The notes under the pieces are model-generated. The model searched no databases. It was not told the DNA's origin and worked only from the letters and a program-made list of their open reading frames with translations. A stretch of 64,000 nt of DNA from NCBI GenBank assembly GCA_016215605.1, contig JACRJB010000048.1, positions 1 to 64,000 of the forward strand. The letters are read 5' to 3'. Shown piece after piece: positions 10,506 through 21,644 of this stretch; the first letter of the stretch is position 1, and every line of letters starts with the position of its first letter. A program made the translations under genes and the position numbers. This stretch comes from Rhodopseudomonas palustris (GTDB lineage Bacteria; Pseudomonadota; Alphaproteobacteria; Rhizobiales; Xanthobacteraceae).

Positions 10506-10888
10506 CTTCCCTCAGGAGAAATTTGGCCTCGAGCGACCTTCGCGGTGTCGACCATACCCGCCCCCACGACCATTTCCCTACTGGCAGCCGTCGCCGTCGC
10601 CCGGTAACGATTGGCGAGTTCGGCGACCTTCTGCTCTTCGATGTGGATACGGGTGGCGTCAGGACAAAAGTCGATCTCGTGCCCGACCTCGTCGAGATTC
10701 CAGCCGAACGTATGTCCCTCCGAACCGACCGTGACGTGCGCGAAAAAAGCTTCGTCGCGGAGCGGCGCGAACATGGCGCCGCTTGCGATCATCTCGGAGA
10801 GATCATACTCGCCCGACAGACCGTCGCTGAAGGTGATGCGAAGCACCGGATAGCGAACGACCGAAACGTCGGCGATGCGGCAGTTCAT
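10502..10888 (-). CDS. DUF2442-domain protein, pair 2
   Basis: A 128-aa DUF2442 protein starting at ATG 10888 (MNCRIADVSVV). It carries FSDGLSGEYDLSEMI and the later GHEIDFCPD, matching pair 1. A C-terminal tail of about 35 residues after the domain, including KVAELANRYRATATAASRE, is absent from pair 1. The start codon overlaps the stop of the DUF4160 gene by four bases (ATGA), a sign of translational coupling. The open frame extends upstream to 10936, but that is only overlap with DUF4160. Function unknown. Confidence 0.85.
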   Translation of the reverse strand: MNCRIADVSVVRYPVLRITFSDGLSGEYDLSEMIASGAMFAPLRDEAFFAHVTVGSEGHTFGWNLDEVGHEIDFCPDATRIHIEEQKVAELANRYRATATAASREMVVGAGMVDTAKVARGQISPEGR

Positions 10889-11142
10889 TGGTCGATCCTC
10901 CCGCCCGTGTAGCGCAGCGCGCGGACTTCCTGCCAAACGTAGGCGACCGGCTCGCGATTTGCCACGAGCCAGGCCTGCACTTCACGCAGTTTCGCCTCGG
11001 GCATCGATCCCTCGAGAACATCTCCCGTCAGGATCGAAATCATCACCTCAAACTCGGCAAATCGAGCGTGGAGATGCGGCGGCAGATGGTCCTCCGGATA
11101 GATGATGATGCGAACGCCGGCGATGATAGCGATCGTCGGCAT
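10885..11142 (-). CDS. DUF4160-domain protein, pair 2
   Basis: An 85-aa DUF4160 protein beginning MPTIAIIAGVRIIIYPEDH and carrying HLPPHLHARFAE and ILTGDVLEGSMPEAK. It starts 15 bases after the sucB stop and overlaps the DUF2442 start by four bases. It is a diverged paralogue of the gene at 9066-9320. The His-rich HARF region could bind a metal or a nucleotide, but nothing in the sequence proves this. Confidence 0.85.
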   Translation of the reverse strand: MPTIAIIAGVRIIIYPEDHLPPHLHARFAEFEVMISILTGDVLEGSMPEAKLREVQAWLVANREPVAYVWQEVRALRYTGGRIDQ

Positions 11143-11157
11143 CGCTGTCTTCAGCCC

Positions 11158-12405
11158 TCACAGATCCAGCACGAGCCGCGCCGGGTCTTCCAGGCTTTCC
11201 TTGACGCGGACCAGGAAGGTCACCGCTTCCTTGCCGTCGATCACGCGGTGATCGTAGCTCAGCGCCAGATACATCATCGGGCGCACTTCGATCTTGCCGC
11301 CGACCACCACCGGCCGCTCCTGGATCTTGTGCATGCCGAGGATCGCGGACTGCGGCGCATTCAGGATCGGAGTCGACATCAGCGAGCCGTAGATGCCGCC
11401 ATTGGTGATGGTGAAGGTGCCGCCCTGCATCTCTTCGATCTTGAGCTGACCGTCGCGGGCGCGCTTGCCGAAATCGGCGATGCTCTTCTCGATCGCGGCG
11501 ATCGACTTCTCGTCGCAATCGCGCACCACCGGAACCACCAGACCCTTGTCGGTGCCGACCGCAACGCCGACATGGTAGTAGTTCTTGTAGATCAGATCGG
11601 TGCCGTCGATCTCGGCATTGACGGCCGGGATGTCCTTCAGCGCCTGGACGCAGGCCTTGGTGAAGAAGCCCATGAAGCCGAGCTTGGCGCCATGCTTCTT
11701 CTCGAACACGTCCTTGTACTGCGACCGCATCGCCATGACGTTGGTCATGTCGACCTCATTGAAGGTCGTCAGCATCGCCGCGGTGTTCTGAACTTCCTTC
11801 AGCCGGCGCGCGATGGTTTGGCGCAGCCGGGTCATCTTCACGCGCTCTTCGCGCGCGGCATCGTCGGCCGGCGACGGGGCACGAACCTGGACCGCAGCCG
11901 CGGGCTGATTGACCGGGGTCGGCGCCGACGCCGCCTTCTCGATCGCCGCCAGCATGTCGCCCTTGGTGACGCGGCCATCCTTGCCGGAGCCCGGCACGGT
12001 CGAGGCATCGACACCGCTCTCGGCCGACAGCCGACGCACCGACGGCGCCTGCGGTGCGTCGGACGGTGCGGCCTTTGCGGCGGCCGGCGCCGCGGCAGCA
12101 GGGGCTGCAGCGGCGGGAGCCGGCGCAGCGGCAGCCTTGGCGGGCGCGGCGGCCGGCTTGGCGGCAGCGCCGCCTTCCGAGATCTGGCCCAGCAGTGCGC
12201 CGACGGCGACGGTCTCGCCGTCCTTGGCGATGATTTCGCCGAGCGTGCCGGCGGACGGCGCCGGCACTTCGATGGTGACCTTGTCGGTCTCGAGTTCGAC
12301 CAGCGGTTCGTCGACCGCCACGGCATCGCCCTGCTTCTTGAACCAGCGGCCGATCGTCGCCTCGGTCACCGATTCGCCGAGCGTCGGAACGCGAATTTCA
12401 GTCAT
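11158..12405 (-). CDS. sucB: Dihydrolipoyllysine succinyltransferase (E2 of 2-oxoglutarate dehydrogenase)
   Basis: The E2 core transfers succinyl groups from E1 to CoA. It is 415 aa. One lipoyl domain carries the modified lysine in ETDKVTIEV (K42). An Ala/Pro/Lys linker of about 40 residues follows, then a peripheral subunit-binding domain with [11 protein letters not shown] and [12 protein letters not shown]. The catalytic domain ends with SYDHRVIDG, which holds the active-site histidine. A single lipoyl domain and the start [13 protein letters not shown] indicate 2-oxoglutarate rather than pyruvate dehydrogenase. It follows sucA by 100 bases. Confidence 0.97.
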   Translation of the reverse strand: MTEIRVPTLGESVTEATIGRWFKKQGDAVAVDEPLVELETDKVTIEVPAPSAGTLGEIIAKDGETVAVGALLGQISEGGAAAKPAAAPAKAAAAPAPAAAAPAAAAPAAAKAAPSDAPQAPSVRRLSAESGVDASTVPGSGKDGRVTKGDMLAAIEKAASAPTPVNQPAAAVQVRAPSPADDAAREERVKMTRLRQTIARRLKEVQNTAAMLTTFNEVDMTNVMAMRSQYKDVFEKKHGAKLGFMGFFTKACVQALKDIPAVNAEIDGTDLIYKNYYHVGVAVGTDKGLVVPVVRDCDEKSIAAIEKSIADFGKRARDGQLKIEEMQGGTFTITNGGIYGSLMSTPILNAPQSAILGMHKIQERPVVVGGKIEVRPMMYLALSYDHRVIDGKEAVTFLVRVKESLEDPARLVLDL

Positions 12406-12505
12406 CGTTTCTATCCTCTTGCGGCGTCGCGGCGTCGCGCCGGCGCCAGCCCCGTGAATCCAAACTCAGGAAAACCGACAGGCCGCCCGACGGCGGCCTT
12501 CGGCG

Positions 12506-15463
12506 TCAACGCATCGCCTCGTCGAGGAACGCCTTGAGCTGGGCCAGATGTTTCGACATCAGGCCGGACGCGGTGGCCGCAGACGCCGGGCGGCCGACAT
12601 AGCGCGGACGGCGATGGGTCGCGCCCGCCTGGTTCTGTACCCACTCCAGATACGGCTCGATGAAGTGCCACGCGCCCATGTTGCGCGGCTCTTCCTGGCA
12701 CCACACCAGCTCGGCCTCCTTGAAGCGCGACATCTCCTGCACCAGCGTCTTCAGCGGCACCGGATAGAGTTGCTCGACGCGCAGCAGATAAATGTCGTCG
12801 ATGCCGCGCTTCTCACGCTCTTCGTAGAGGTCGTAGTAGACCTTGCCCGAGCAGATCACGACGCGGCGGATCTTCGCATCCGGGACGAGCTTGATCTTCT
12901 CGTCCGGCAGCGCCTGCGCGTCGTCGGCCAGCACGCGGTGGAAGCTGGTGTCCGGCCCGAGCTCGTCGAGCCGCGACACCGCGCGCTTGTGGCGCAGCAG
13001 CGACTTCGGCGTCATCAGGATCAGCGGCTTGCGGATCTCGCGCTTGAGCTGCCGGCGCAGCACGTGGAAGAAGTTGGCCGGCGTGGTGGCGTGCACCACC
13101 TGCATGTTGTCCTCGGCGCACATCTGCAGGAAGCGCTCGAGCCGGGCGGAGGAGTGCTCCGGACCCTGGCCCTCATAGCCGTGCGGCAGCATGCAGACGA
13201 GGCCCGACATGCGCAGCCATTTGCGTTCGCCCGACGAGATGAACTGGTCGAACAACACCTGGGCGCCGTTGGCGAAATCGCCGAACTGGGCTTCCCAGAT
13301 CGTCAGCGCGTTCGGCTCGGCCAGCGAGTAGCCGTATTCGAAGCCGAGCACGGCTTCTTCCGACAGCATCGAGTTGACCACCTCGTAGTGGCCCTGATCG
13401 GGCGTGAGGTGATTGAACGGGGTGTAGCGGGTCTCGTCTTCCTGATCGAACAACACCGAATGGCGCTGCGAAAAGGTGCCGCGTTCGGAATCCTGGCCGG
13501 ACAGACGGACGCGATGGCCTTCCTGCAACAGGGTGCAGAACGCCAACGCCTCGCCGGTCGCCCAGTCGAGGCCGTTGCCGCTGTCGATCGCCTTGGCGCG
13601 GTTTTCAAGGAAGCGGGCCACCGTGCGGTGAACCCGGAAGCCTTCCGGCACCTTGGTGATCTTCCGGCCGATCTCCTTCAGGTTGGCGAGGTCGACGCCG
13701 GTGATGCCGCGGCGCGGATCCTCTTCCTGATCGGCGGACTTGAAGCCCGCCCACTTGCCGTCGAGCCAGTCGGCTTTGTTCGGCCGATAGCTCGAACCGG
13801 CCTCCAGCTCGGCGTCGAGGCGGGCCCGCCAATCGGCCTTGGCCTTCTCGACTTCACCTTCGGTGATCACGCCGTCGGCGATCAGTCGCTTCGAGTACAA
13901 TTCCAGCGCCGACGGATGGCCCGCTATCTTGCGGTACATCATCGGCTGGGTGAATGCCGGTTCGTCGCCTTCGTTGTGGCCGTGGCGACGATAGCAGAAC
14001 ATGTCGATCACGACCGGCTTGTGGAACTTCTGCCGGTACTCGACCGCGATCTTGGCGGCGAACACCACCGCTTCCGGATCGTCGCCGTTCACATGGAAGA
14101 TCGGCGCGTCGATCATCTTGGCGACGTCCGACGGATACGGCGACGACCGCGAATAGCGCGGATAGGTGGTGAAGCCGATCTGGTTGTTGACGATGAAGTG
14201 GATCGAACCGCCGGTGCGATAGCCCTTCAGGTCGGACAGGCCGAAGCATTCCGCGACCACGCCCTGGCCGGCGAAGGCGGCGTCGCCGTGCATCAGCAGC
14301 GGCAGCACCGAGACGCGCTCTTCCGGCAGATCGCCGTGCTGGTCCTGCTTGGCGCGGACCTTGCCGAGCACCACCGGATCGACGATCTCGAGATGCGACG
14401 GGTTGGCGGTCAGCGACAGATGCACCTTGTTGTGGTCGAACTCGCGGTCCGACGAGGCGCCGAGGTGATATTTGACGTCGCCCGAGCCTTCGACTTCGTC
14501 GGGGTTGGCCGAGCCGCCCTTGAACTCGTGGAACAGCGCGCGGTGCGGCTTGCCCATCACCTGGGTCAGCACGTTGAGCCGGCCGCGATGCGGCATGCCG
14601 AGCACGATCTCGCGAACGCCGAGATTGCCGCCGCGCTTGATGATCTGCTCCAGCGCCGGGATCAGCGACTCACCGCCGTCGAGGCCGAACCGCTTGGTGC
14701 CGGTGAATTTGAGATCGCAGAACCGTTCGAAGCCTTCGGCCTCGACCAGCTTCATCAGGATGGCGCGACGGCCTTCGCGGGTGAAGCTGATTTCCTTGTC
14801 CGGACCTTCGATCCGCTCCTGCAGCCAGGCCTTCTGCGCTCCGTTGGAGATATGCAGAAATTCGATGCCCATGGTCTGGCAATAAGTGCGTTCGCAGATC
14901 GCCACGATCTCGCGCAGCGAGCCGTATTCGAGGCCGAGCACGTGATCGAGGAAGATCTTGCGGTCGAGATCCGCCTCGGTGAAGCCGTACGAGCGGATGT
15001 CGAGCTCTTCGTGGTCTTTGGCCGGCTCCAGCCCAAGCGGATCGAGCTTGGCGTGGAAGTGGCCACGCATGCGGTAGGCGCGGATCAGCATCAGCGCGCG
15101 GACGGAGTCGCGGGTGGCCTGGTTGACGTCGGCGGTCGACAGTTCGACGCCGCGGGTCTGCGCCTTGGACTGAATCTTCTGTCCGACCGACTTTTCGACC
15201 TGGGCCCAGTTGCCGTCCAGCGCCGAGGTCAGATCGTCGCGCGGCGTCAGCGGCCAGTTGGCCTGCTCCCAGGACGGACCTTCGGCGTTCTTCTGGATGT
15301 CGCCGGGATTGTCCTTCAGACTTTTGAAGAATGCCTGCCAGTCGGCATCGACGGAAGACGGGTCGTTTTCGTAGCGGGAATAGAGATCGTCGATATAGGT
15401 GGCATTGGCGCCCTGCAGAAACGAAGAGAGGGCGAAAGCGGCATTCGCGTCCTGGCGAGACAT
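12506..15463 (-). CDS. sucA: 2-oxoglutarate dehydrogenase E1 (thiamine-dependent decarboxylase)
   Basis: SucA decarboxylates 2-oxoglutarate using thiamine diphosphate and loads the succinyl group onto SucB. The 985-aa protein begins with the typical E1o tail binding E2 (FLQGANATYIDDLYSRYENDP). It carries GMPHRGRLNVL, the RRHGHNEGDEP motif, and GQGPEHSSARLERFL near residue 760. Length and motifs fit alphaproteobacterial OdhA. It lies between sucD and sucB in the TCA block. A long mirror frame on the other strand spans the same region and is an artefact of codon bias. Confidence 0.98.
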   Translation of the reverse strand: MSRQDANAAFALSSFLQGANATYIDDLYSRYENDPSSVDADWQAFFKSLKDNPGDIQKNAEGPSWEQANWPLTPRDDLTSALDGNWAQVEKSVGQKIQSKAQTRGVELSTADVNQATRDSVRALMLIRAYRMRGHFHAKLDPLGLEPAKDHEELDIRSYGFTEADLDRKIFLDHVLGLEYGSLREIVAICERTYCQTMGIEFLHISNGAQKAWLQERIEGPDKEISFTREGRRAILMKLVEAEGFERFCDLKFTGTKRFGLDGGESLIPALEQIIKRGGNLGVREIVLGMPHRGRLNVLTQVMGKPHRALFHEFKGGSANPDEVEGSGDVKYHLGASSDREFDHNKVHLSLTANPSHLEIVDPVVLGKVRAKQDQHGDLPEERVSVLPLLMHGDAAFAGQGVVAECFGLSDLKGYRTGGSIHFIVNNQIGFTTYPRYSRSSPYPSDVAKMIDAPIFHVNGDDPEAVVFAAKIAVEYRQKFHKPVVIDMFCYRRHGHNEGDEPAFTQPMMYRKIAGHPSALELYSKRLIADGVITEGEVEKAKADWRARLDAELEAGSSYRPNKADWLDGKWAGFKSADQEEDPRRGITGVDLANLKEIGRKITKVPEGFRVHRTVARFLENRAKAIDSGNGLDWATGEALAFCTLLQEGHRVRLSGQDSERGTFSQRHSVLFDQEDETRYTPFNHLTPDQGHYEVVNSMLSEEAVLGFEYGYSLAEPNALTIWEAQFGDFANGAQVLFDQFISSGERKWLRMSGLVCMLPHGYEGQGPEHSSARLERFLQMCAEDNMQVVHATTPANFFHVLRRQLKREIRKPLILMTPKSLLRHKRAVSRLDELGPDTSFHRVLADDAQALPDEKIKLVPDAKIRRVVICSGKVYYDLYEEREKRGIDDIYLLRVEQLYPVPLKTLVQEMSRFKEAELVWCQEEPRNMGAWHFIEPYLEWVQNQAGATHRRPRYVGRPASAATASGLMSKHLAQLKAFLDEAMR

Positions 15464-15591
15464 GATTGCTTCCTGATGATGATTATCGCGGGAACAACGC
15501 GATAAGCTGATCCGGTTACCGGATCAGCAACATAGTGCACCTTTTATCGGATTCTAGGGAAATGTAAGCTCGTAATGAAACAAGGTTTGAA

Positions 15592-16476
15592 TTACGACTT
15601 CAATTTTTCGGCAAGCGTTTTGCCGAGCCGCGCCGGGGACGGCGAAACGGTGATGCCGGCGGCTTCCATCGCGGCGGTTTTCGACGCCGCGTCGCCCTTG
15701 CCACCCGAAATGATCGCACCGGCATGACCCATACGCCGACCTGGAGGGGCGGTGACGCCGGCGATGAAGCCGACCGTCGGCTTCTTGCGGCCACGCTTGG
15801 CCTCGTCGATCAGGAACTGGGCGGCGTCTTCCTCGGCGGAACCGCCGATCTCGCCGATCATGATGATGGACTCGGTCTTGTCGTCGGCCAGGAACATTTC
15901 CAGCACGTCGATGAACTCGGTTCCCTTCACCGGGTCGCCGCCGATGCCGACCGCGGTGGTCTGGCCGAGGCCCTCGCTGGTGGTCTGGAACACGGCCTCA
16001 TAGGTCAGGGTGCCGGAACGCGACACGATGCCGACCGAGCCGGGCTTGAAGATGTTGGCCGGCATGATGCCGATCTTGCATTCGCCGGCGGTCATCACGC
16101 CCGGGCAGTTCGGCCCGATCAGCCGCGACTTGGAGCCGATCAGCGAGCGCTTCACCCGCACCATGTCGAGCACCGGAATTCCCTCGGTGATGCAGACGAT
16201 CAGCGGGATCTCGGCGTCGATCGCCTCGCAGATCGCGTCCGCGGCGCCCGGCGGCGGGACGTAGATCACCGACGCGTCGGCGCCAGTCTTGTCGCGCGCC
16301 TCGCGCACGGTGTCGAACACCGGCAGGCCGAGATGGGTCGAGCCGCCTTTACCCGGCGACGTGCCGCCGACCATCTTGGTGCCGTAGGCCACTGCGGCCT
16401 CGGAATGGAAGGTGCCGTTCTTGCCGGTGAAGCCCTGGCAGATGACTTTGGTGTTGCTGTCGATCAGGATGGACAT
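15592..16476 (-). CDS. sucD: Succinyl-CoA synthetase subunit alpha
   Basis: SucD binds CoA and carries the phosphorylated histidine in the interconversion of succinyl-CoA and succinate with nucleotide formation. It is 294 aa, starting [20 protein letters not shown]. CoA-binding residues lie in the first third, and the phosphohistidine segment is in [14 protein letters not shown]. The apparent continuation upstream to 17097 is the sucC gene in another frame, so 16476 is the start. It is 128 bases before sucA and 83 bases after sucC. Confidence 0.97.
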   Translation of the reverse strand: MSILIDSNTKVICQGFTGKNGTFHSEAAVAYGTKMVGGTSPGKGGSTHLGLPVFDTVREARDKTGADASVIYVPPPGAADAICEAIDAEIPLIVCITEGIPVLDMVRVKRSLIGSKSRLIGPNCPGVMTAGECKIGIMPANIFKPGSVGIVSRSGTLTYEAVFQTTSEGLGQTTAVGIGGDPVKGTEFIDVLEMFLADDKTESIIMIGEIGGSAEEDAAQFLIDEAKRGRKKPTVGFIAGVTAPPGRRMGHAGAIISGGKGDAASKTAAMEAAGITVSPSPARLGKTLAEKLKS

Positions 16477-16559
16477 AGTCGGGTTGCTTTCGCGGTCGAA
16501 CCGGTGGGTCGGGAGCGGGGGTGAGTGGCCGGGCCCATCAGGGCCGCAACCGAGAAGCC

Positions 16560-17756
16560 TCAGGCTCCCTTGACGGCGTTGACGATCTTCTGTGCGGCGT
16601 CGTCGAGATTGTCGGCGGGCAGCACGTTGAGGCCGGAGTGCTTGATGATCTTCTTGCCGGCTTCGACATTGGTGCCTTCGAGGCGCACCACCAGCGGCAC
16701 CGAGAGGCCGACTTCCTTGACAGCCGCGACCACGCCCTCGGCGATCACGTCGCATTTCATGATGCCGCCGAAGATATTGATCAGGATGCCCTTCACGTTC
16801 GGATCGGCGGTGATGATCTTGAACGCCGCCGTCACCTTCTCTTTGCTGGCGCCGCCGCCGACGTCGAGGAAGTTGGCGGGCGACATGCCGTACAGCTTGA
16901 TGATGTCCATGGTCGCCATCGCCAGACCGGCGCCGTTGACCATGCAGCCGATGGTGCCGTCGAGCGTGACGTAGTTGAGGTCGTATTTCGACGCTTCGAT
17001 TTCCTTGGCGTCTTCCTCGCTCTCGTCGCGCAGCGCCTGGATGTCGGCGTGGCGATACAGCGAATTGCCGTCGAACGACATCTTGGCGTCGAGGCACTTC
17101 AGATCGCCCTGCTTGGTCAGCACCAGCGGGTTGATCTCGAGCATATCCATGTCTTTGGCGACGAACGCGGCGTACAGCTTGGACACCAGCGCTTCGGCCT
17201 GCTTGGCCTGCTCGCCCTTGAGGTTCAGCGCCTTGGCAACGGCGCGGCCGTGATGGCCCATGATGCCGGTCGCCGGATCGACTGTGAACGACAAGATCTT
17301 CTCGGGGGTGTCGTGAGCGACGTCCTCGATCGACATGCCGCCTTCGGTCGAAACCACGAATGAGATCCGCGACGTGGCGCGGTCGACCAGCAGCGACAGA
17401 TAGAACTCCTTGTCGATCTCGGAGCCTTCCTCGATGTACAGCCGGTTGACCTGCTTGCCGTCGGGGCCGGTCTGCACCGTCACCAGCGTGGCGTGCAGCA
17501 TCTGCTGGGCGAATTCCTTGACCTCGTCGACCGACTTGGCGAGGCGGACGCCGCCCTTGTCGCCGGCGGAGGCTTCCTTGAACTTGCCCTTGCCGCGACC
17601 GCCGGCATGGATCTGGCTCTTCACCACCCAGACCGGACCGCCGAGCTGCTTGGCGGCGCCTTCCGCTTCGGACGCCTTGAAGATCGGATAGCCGTGCGAC
17701 ACCGGCACGCCGAATTCGCGCAGCACCGCTTTGGCCTGGTATTCGTGGATATTCAT
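16560..17756 (-). CDS. sucC: Succinyl-CoA synthetase subunit beta
   Basis: SucC carries the ATP-grasp fold and succinate site. It is 398 aa and begins [19 protein letters not shown]. It shows the nucleotide-binding [21 protein letters not shown] and [15 protein letters not shown], all conserved. It lies between mdh and sucD on the same strand, giving the order mdh-sucC-sucD-sucA-sucB common in this group. Confidence 0.97.
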   Translation of the reverse strand: MNIHEYQAKAVLREFGVPVSHGYPIFKASEAEGAAKQLGGPVWVVKSQIHAGGRGKGKFKEASAGDKGGVRLAKSVDEVKEFAQQMLHATLVTVQTGPDGKQVNRLYIEEGSEIDKEFYLSLLVDRATSRISFVVSTEGGMSIEDVAHDTPEKILSFTVDPATGIMGHHGRAVAKALNLKGEQAKQAEALVSKLYAAFVAKDMDMLEINPLVLTKQGDLKCLDAKMSFDGNSLYRHADIQALRDESEEDAKEIEASKYDLNYVTLDGTIGCMVNGAGLAMATMDIIKLYGMSPANFLDVGGGASKEKVTAAFKIITADPNVKGILINIFGGIMKCDVIAEGVVAAVKEVGLSVPLVVRLEGTNVEAGKKIIKHSGLNVLPADNLDDAAQKIVNAVKGA

Positions 17757-17839
17757 CGATTGCCCCTCGCCAGATCGTATCCAGCCGGTTGAGTTGCGGC
17801 GCGCTCCGCGATGGAGCGCGCCACGGTCAGGTCAGGTCC

Positions 17840-18823
<984 letters not shown>

Positions 18824-18936
18824 TTAGCCCGAAGGGTGGGGAGGGTGGGAAATCCGCTTGGGTGGTTATCCCTTTCGCCGGGAGCGTTCAAGTCGGGCCG
18901 CGCCCAATTGTTGGCCAACCGGCGTCTGGGTTATTG

Positions 18937-20118
18937 CTAGGTTTCGACCAGGCCGGTGGTCGCGCCGGTCGCGGTGGAGTCGCTGCGGCCGTGCGGCAGC
19001 GCCAGATACGAATCCGAGCCCATCTCGATCAGCCGCGAGACCGTGCGGTTGAACTCCATCGCCTCGTAGCCCTCGGTGGCACGGTACAACTCGGACGGCT
19101 CGGCCGCGGCGGAGGCCATCAGCTTCACCGCGTTGTCGTACAGCGTGTCGATCAGCGCGATGAATCGCTTGGCGGCGTTGCGGTCGGCGTAGTCCATCGC
19201 CGGAACATGGTCGATCAGCAACGTGTGGTATTCATGGGCGAGCCGCAGATAATCCGAGGCGCCGAGCGGCTTCTGGCACAGGTCGGCGAAGTCGAAACGC
19301 GCGACGTGATGGTCGGCCTTCGGCACGTGCAGGAGCCGTCCCTTGATCGCGATGTCGCGCGGCTTGCCGGCGGCCCCGCCGGTGAGCCGGCTCCAGGCGC
19401 GGTCCAGCGCCGTGGTCGCCTCGGCATCGTCGGGCGCCAGCCAGACCTTCATCCCGGCGAACTTTTCCAGCCGATAATCGGTGCGGGCATCGAGCCGCAG
19501 CACCGCCATGTGCTGCTTCACCTGGCCGATGAAGGGCACGAACAGCGCGCGGTTCAGGCCGCCTTTGTAGAGATCGTCCGGCGCGACATTGGAGGTCGCC
19601 ACCACCACGGTGCCGAGTTCGAACAGCTTGCCGAACAGCCGCGACAGGATCATCGCGTCGGCAATGTCGGTGACGTGGAATTCGTCGAAGCACAGCAGCC
19701 AGGCTTCCTCGAAGATCGACGCCGCGGTCAGGCCGATCACGTCGCCGTCCGGAATTTCGCCGCGCTTGATGTTCTGGCGGAAGGCGTTGATGCGCTCGTG
19801 CGCCTCGGCCATGAATTCGTGGAAATGCGCGCGGCGCTTGTGCGCCACCGGACAGGCATCGAAGAACAGATCCATCAGCATGGTCTTGCCGCGGCCGACC
19901 TCGCCGTGGACGTAAAGTCCCCGCGGCGGCGGTTCGGGATCGCCACCACCGAACAGCCGGCCGAGAAAGCCCTGCTTTTTCGGAGGCTTGTAGCTCGCCA
20001 ACGTTTCATCGAGGGCGCTGAAGGCCTCGACCGCGCGGGCCTGCGCGGGGTCGGCTTCGATCGCGCCGGAGGAGACCAGAGACTGATATTGCTGACGGAA
20101 GGAGGGCGGCAGGGACAT
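18937..20118 (-). CDS. zapE: AFG1/ZapE-family ATPase
   Basis: ZapE is a P-loop ATPase linked in E. coli to Z-ring dynamics. It is 393 aa from ATG 20118. Walker A is GEVGRGKTMLMD, Walker B is LLCFDEFHVTD, and the sensor region is VVVATSNVAPDDLY. All are well conserved. The upstream extension to 20379 reads across the thpR gene and was dropped. It lies just before mdh on the same strand, a common order in rhizobia. Confidence 0.93.
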   Translation of the reverse strand: MSLPPSFRQQYQSLVSSGAIEADPAQARAVEAFSALDETLASYKPPKKQGFLGRLFGGGDPEPPPRGLYVHGEVGRGKTMLMDLFFDACPVAHKRRAHFHEFMAEAHERINAFRQNIKRGEIPDGDVIGLTAASIFEEAWLLCFDEFHVTDIADAMILSRLFGKLFELGTVVVATSNVAPDDLYKGGLNRALFVPFIGQVKQHMAVLRLDARTDYRLEKFAGMKVWLAPDDAEATTALDRAWSRLTGGAAGKPRDIAIKGRLLHVPKADHHVARFDFADLCQKPLGASDYLRLAHEYHTLLIDHVPAMDYADRNAAKRFIALIDTLYDNAVKLMASAAAEPSELYRATEGYEAMEFNRTVSRLIEMGSDSYLALPHGRSDSTATGATTGLVET

Positions 20119-20200
20119 GGCTGCCCTTACCGCCTCAGCCTGCGACAAAATGCAAGCCGGGATTCCTGCTGAGGGGTATGCAGTTCGGGCGAGGCCGCGC

Positions 20201-20737
20201 TCAGGCCTGCAGTTCGTACGGCGCCTCGACGACATATGGGCCGCCGCCGGTCGAGGCCCGCGACGAGTACAGCACGAAGCGCTCGGCCTTGAACACCTTG
20301 GTGGGGAAATAGCCGCGGATCGACAGATAGTCGGCGACATCCTGGCAGGACGCGTCGCGGAGCCAGGCCAGCGTGACATGGGGGGTGAATTTGCGGCCTT
20401 CCGGATCGAGCCCGACCCGCTGCAGCAGTCGCTCCAGTTCGGCCTGTAGTTCGATCAGCGGTTTCGACGGCACCACCGAGGCGACCACCGCCCGCGGCTT
20501 GCGGCCGCCGAAGCTCGACAGTCCCTGCAGCGCCACCTCGAACGGCTTGCGGTTGATCCGAAACAGCGTCGAGGCAATCTCGTTGGCGGTGACGCCGTCG
20601 ATGTCGCCGATGAAGCGCAGCGTGAGGTGATAATTTTCCGGTTCGACCCAGCGGGCGCCGGGAAGGCCGCCGCGGAGGTTGGAGAGGGTCTGGGTGATTT
20701 CGGCGGGGATTTCCAGTCCAGTGAACAAACGCGGCAT
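20201..20737 (-). CDS. thpR: RNA 2',3'-cyclic phosphodiesterase (2'-5' RNA ligase family)
   Basis: This 2H phosphoesterase hydrolyses 2',3'-cyclic phosphate ends of RNA in vitro. It is 178 aa from ATG 20737 (MPRLFTGLEIPAE). The two signature H-x-T-x motifs are HLTL (H37) and HVTL (H120), at normal spacing. It ends 82 bases before zapE. The cellular substrate is not known. Confidence 0.92.
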   Translation of the reverse strand: MPRLFTGLEIPAEITQTLSNLRGGLPGARWVEPENYHLTLRFIGDIDGVTANEIASTLFRINRKPFEVALQGLSSFGGRKPRAVVASVVPSKPLIELQAELERLLQRVGLDPEGRKFTPHVTLAWLRDASCQDVADYLSIRGYFPTKVFKAERFVLYSSRASTGGGPYVVEAPYELQA

Positions 20738-20942
20738 TCGGAACTCCCCCACTTTGAGGCCCGATTGCGGCAGCATCCCTGACGTCCAAGTTCGAGTCGG
20801 GAGACTTTACGCTCCGCAAACCGTCCGGCGAATCAACTCACCAATTCTGTAGCGTGTTTATGTTACAGCGCTACCGCGACAACACCGGGGCGGCGAAAAA
20901 GTTGAGGGCAATCCGTCCCTTAAGCAAAGATTGCCGCGTTTT

Positions 20943-21644
20943 TCAGCCGTTCTGCCCAGCCACCGATCGGAGAAATGCCTCGACCGTGGGCAGGATGTTC
21001 GCAACCACAACGTCGACGCCCGCAGCGGTCGGATGGATGCCGTCGGGCTGATTCAAATTCGCGACCGCGGCGACGCCGTCGAGGAAGAACGGGTACAGCG
21101 GCACGCCGTACTGCTTGGCGAGCTCCGGATAGATCGCGTTGAACTGCCGTGCGTAGTCCGGCCCGTAATTCGGCGGCGCCAGCATGCCGGCGAGCAGCAC
21201 CGGGATGTTGCGCGCCTTGAGGCGCTTGAGGATTTCGTCCAGCGCCTTGCGCGGGACCTTGGGATCGGTGCCGCGCAAGGCGTCGTTGGCGCCGAGTTCG
21301 ACGATCACCGCATTGGTGTCCGGCGGCACCGACCAGTCCAGCCGCTCCAGCCCGCCGCTCGCGGTATCGCCCGACACGCCGGCATTGATCATGTCGGTCG
21401 CAATCCCCTTGGCCTGCAGGGCTTTCTGCAGCTTGGCCGGAAACGCCGCATCGGCAGGTAATCCGTAACCGGCAGACAACGAGTCGCCGAGCACCACGAC
21501 TTTCAGGGGCTTGGCGGCCGCCTGCGCCTCGGCGTGCCGGACCGGCGCCATCGTCACCGCCAACACCCCGATAACCATCGCCCACGCAATCGTGCGCCCT
21601 GCCCTCTCGACCGCACCGAAACAATTGCCATATGCACCAGCCAT
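20943..21644 (-). CDS. tesA: SGNH arylesterase / TesA-like lysophospholipase
   Basis: A periplasmic GDSL esterase of 233 aa. A signal peptide ends near AEA-QA (about residue 42). The nucleophile is S55 in VVLGDSLSAGYG. The other SGNH blocks are seen as VSGDTASGG, ELGANDALRG and GIHPTAAG. The chosen ATG at 21644 shares bases with the start of the divergent ABC gene; ATG 21656 is an alternative. The pairing with a YbbA/YbbP exporter is the same as at E. coli tesA. Confidence 0.9.
   Translation of the reverse strand: MAGAYGNCFGAVERAGRTIAWAMVIGVLAVTMAPVRHAEAQAAAKPLKVVVLGDSLSAGYGLPADAAFPAKLQKALQAKGIATDMINAGVSGDTASGGLERLDWSVPPDTNAVIVELGANDALRGTDPKVPRKALDEILKRLKARNIPVLLAGMLAPPNYGPDYARQFNAIYPELAKQYGVPLYPFFLDGVAAVANLNQPDGIHPTAAGVDVVVANILPTVEAFLRSVAGQNG

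Noticed and set aside
12548-15505. 985-codon open frame on the plus strand across sucA
   Set aside because: It is the mirror of sucA, caused by strong GC codon bias. Its translation has no recognisable domain and is full of Arg, Ala, Asp and Val.
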